Below, piece after piece: positions 32,776-33,491 of a DNA stretch of 33,491 nt; within the stretch, counting starts at the first letter, position 1; every line of letters starts with the position of its first letter. Origin of the DNA: Planctomycetia bacterium (GTDB lineage: Bacteria > Planctomycetota > MHYJ01 > WSZJ01); the NCBI GenBank assembly GCA_020849035.1, contig JADLHC010000015.1, positions 1-33,491 of the forward strand. Direction: 5' to 3'. The translations under genes were made by a program, and so were the position numbers. The notes under the pieces are model-generated. The model made no database searches and was not told the DNA's origin. It was given only the letters and a program-made list of their open reading frames with translations.

Positions 32776-33491
32776 CTAAATGCTGCGGCCGATGCACCGA
32801 GCGATGGCGGAGACTTCCTTCATGAGGGCGTCGAATTGGTCGGGGTGAAGCGACTGCGCTCCGTCGCATTTCGCCACCTCGGGCCGCGGGTGCACCTCGA
32901 TGATCAGCCCGTCCGCCCCCGCCGCGATGGCCGCGCGGGCGAGCGACGGCACGAGGTCCCGGTCGCCGGCGGCGTGCGAGGGATCGCACACGATGGGCAG
33001 GTGCGACAGCTTCTTCACGACCGGCACAGCCGACACGTCGTAGGTGTTGCGCGTGTACTTCTCGAACGTGCGGATCCCGCGCTCGCAGAGGATCACGTTG
33101 TAATTCCCCTTGGACAGGATGTACTCGGCGGACAGCAGGAGCTCCTCGAGCGTCGACATCATCCCGCGCTTGAGCAGCACCGGTCTCCCCGCCCGGCCGA
33201 CCTCCTCGAGCAGGTTGAAGTTCTGCATGTTGCGCGCGCCGATCTGCAGGATGTCGGCGTACTCCATCACGACCGGGATGTCCTGCACCGACAGCACCTC
33301 GGTCACGACGGCCATGTCGTTCGCGTCGGCCGCCTCCCGCAGGATCTCCAGCCCCGGCTTTCCCAGCCCCTGGAACGCGTACGGGCTCGTCCGCGGCTTG
33401 AACGCGCCGCCACGAAGGCGGCGCACGCCGCGCGTCGCGAGCTTGCCCGCGATGCGCTTGATCGTCTCCTCGGACTCGACCGAGCACGGCC
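32776..33491 (-). CDS. aroF: 3-deoxy-7-phosphoheptulonate (DAHP) synthase, N-terminus beyond window
   Basis: The right window edge cuts the 5' end; 238 codons are visible. The visible N-terminus begins at PCSVES, the conserved metal-binding Cys motif. [19 protein letters not shown] follows, then [34 protein letters not shown], and [12 protein letters not shown] (metal His) and IIEVHPRPE (metal Glu). This is the type I-beta (AroF/KDOPS-like) class that makes the first shikimate-pathway intermediate. Any N-terminal regulatory domain is out of view. It is followed by the Sec protein C gene rather than by tyrA, its frequent neighbour, which lies 4.4 kb away on the same strand. Confidence 0.95.
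   Translation of the reverse strand, partial: PCSVESEETIKRIAGKLATRGVRRLRGGAFKPRTSPYAFQGLGKPGLEILREAADANDMAVVTEVLSVQDIPVVMEYADILQIGARNMQNFNLLEEVGRAGRPVLLKRGMMSTLEELLLSAEYILSKGNYNVILCERGIRTFEKYTRNTYDVSAVPVVKKLSHLPIVCDPSHAAGDRDLVPSLARAAIAAGADGLIIEVHPRPEVAKCDGAQSLHPDQFDALMKEVSAIARCIGRSI

Noticed and set aside
1..33491. CRISPR arrays, toxin-antitoxin pairs, prophage genes, rRNA
   Set aside because: No regularly spaced direct repeats and no recognisable genes of these kinds were seen.

Overview
The window is very GC-rich DNA from a Gram-negative bacterium that is probably uncultivated. It has many lipoprotein signals, an eight-heme HAO-like cytochrome, a Ser/Thr kinase with zinc ribbons, a VIT/vWFA protein and thioredoxin-TPR proteins. 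This gene mix would suit Planctomycetota or a related deep-branching group, but the sequence alone does not fix the phylum. TGA is the normal stop for many genes here, yet at three unlinked loci an in-frame TGA sits where the first Cys of a thioredoxin CxxC motif belongs. At each, a hairpin follows whose apical loop opens with GG 24-25 nt after the TGA. These are best read as selenocysteine (Sec) codons with bacterial SECIS elements. I regard this set of secreted UxxC thioredoxin-like selenoproteins (UPFC, UGAC, UPPC), with a Cys paralogue (CRWC) in tandem, as the main discovery of the window.

Layout. 1-532: broken IS91-type transposase. 542-3310: cyclase-like/AAA/TPR regulator. 3335-3994: frameshifted lipoprotein remnant. 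4081-5007: Sec protein A (UPFC), convergent with a VIT/vWFA/DUF2135-like secreted protein (5075-7957). 8081-12182: PqqD-like protein, PAC2 protein with a candidate sigma-54 promoter, hybrid histidine kinase and an unknown protein. 12339-16841: proton-translocating transhydrogenase pntAA/pntAB/pntB, with an octaheme HAO-like lipoprotein gene inserted between pntAA and pntAB. 16868-20927: secreted EEP hydrolase, folC and the Ser/Thr kinase. 21006-21565: tRNA-Pro and YqeY. 21648-23629: tandem Cys/Sec thioredoxin-TPR pair. 23735-24358: gmhB-like phosphatase.

From 24355 to the right edge everything lies on the minus strand. In transcription order this is: a DAHP synthase cut by the window edge, Sec protein C (UPPC), a tautomerase, a visibly less GC-rich three-gene module (ECF sigma factor, unknown Pro/Ser-rich protein, lipoprotein resembling an inactive ComEC-type beta-lactamase fold), then tyrA-aroC-beta-propeller lipoprotein with stop/start overlaps, then ridA and a small membrane protein. 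The aromatic genes thus flank an accessory segment.

Expression signals are unusually readable. Six genes have a TAnnnT-type -10 box only 6-9 nt before the start codon and no Shine-Dalgarno, which predicts leaderless mRNAs. Other genes have clear GGAGG-type sites. Each Sec gene ends at a strong GC-rich hairpin terminator. The ECF sigma gene carries a further in-frame TGA, exactly where region 4 normally has Arg, and the open frame resumes up to a GTGA overlap with the next gene.
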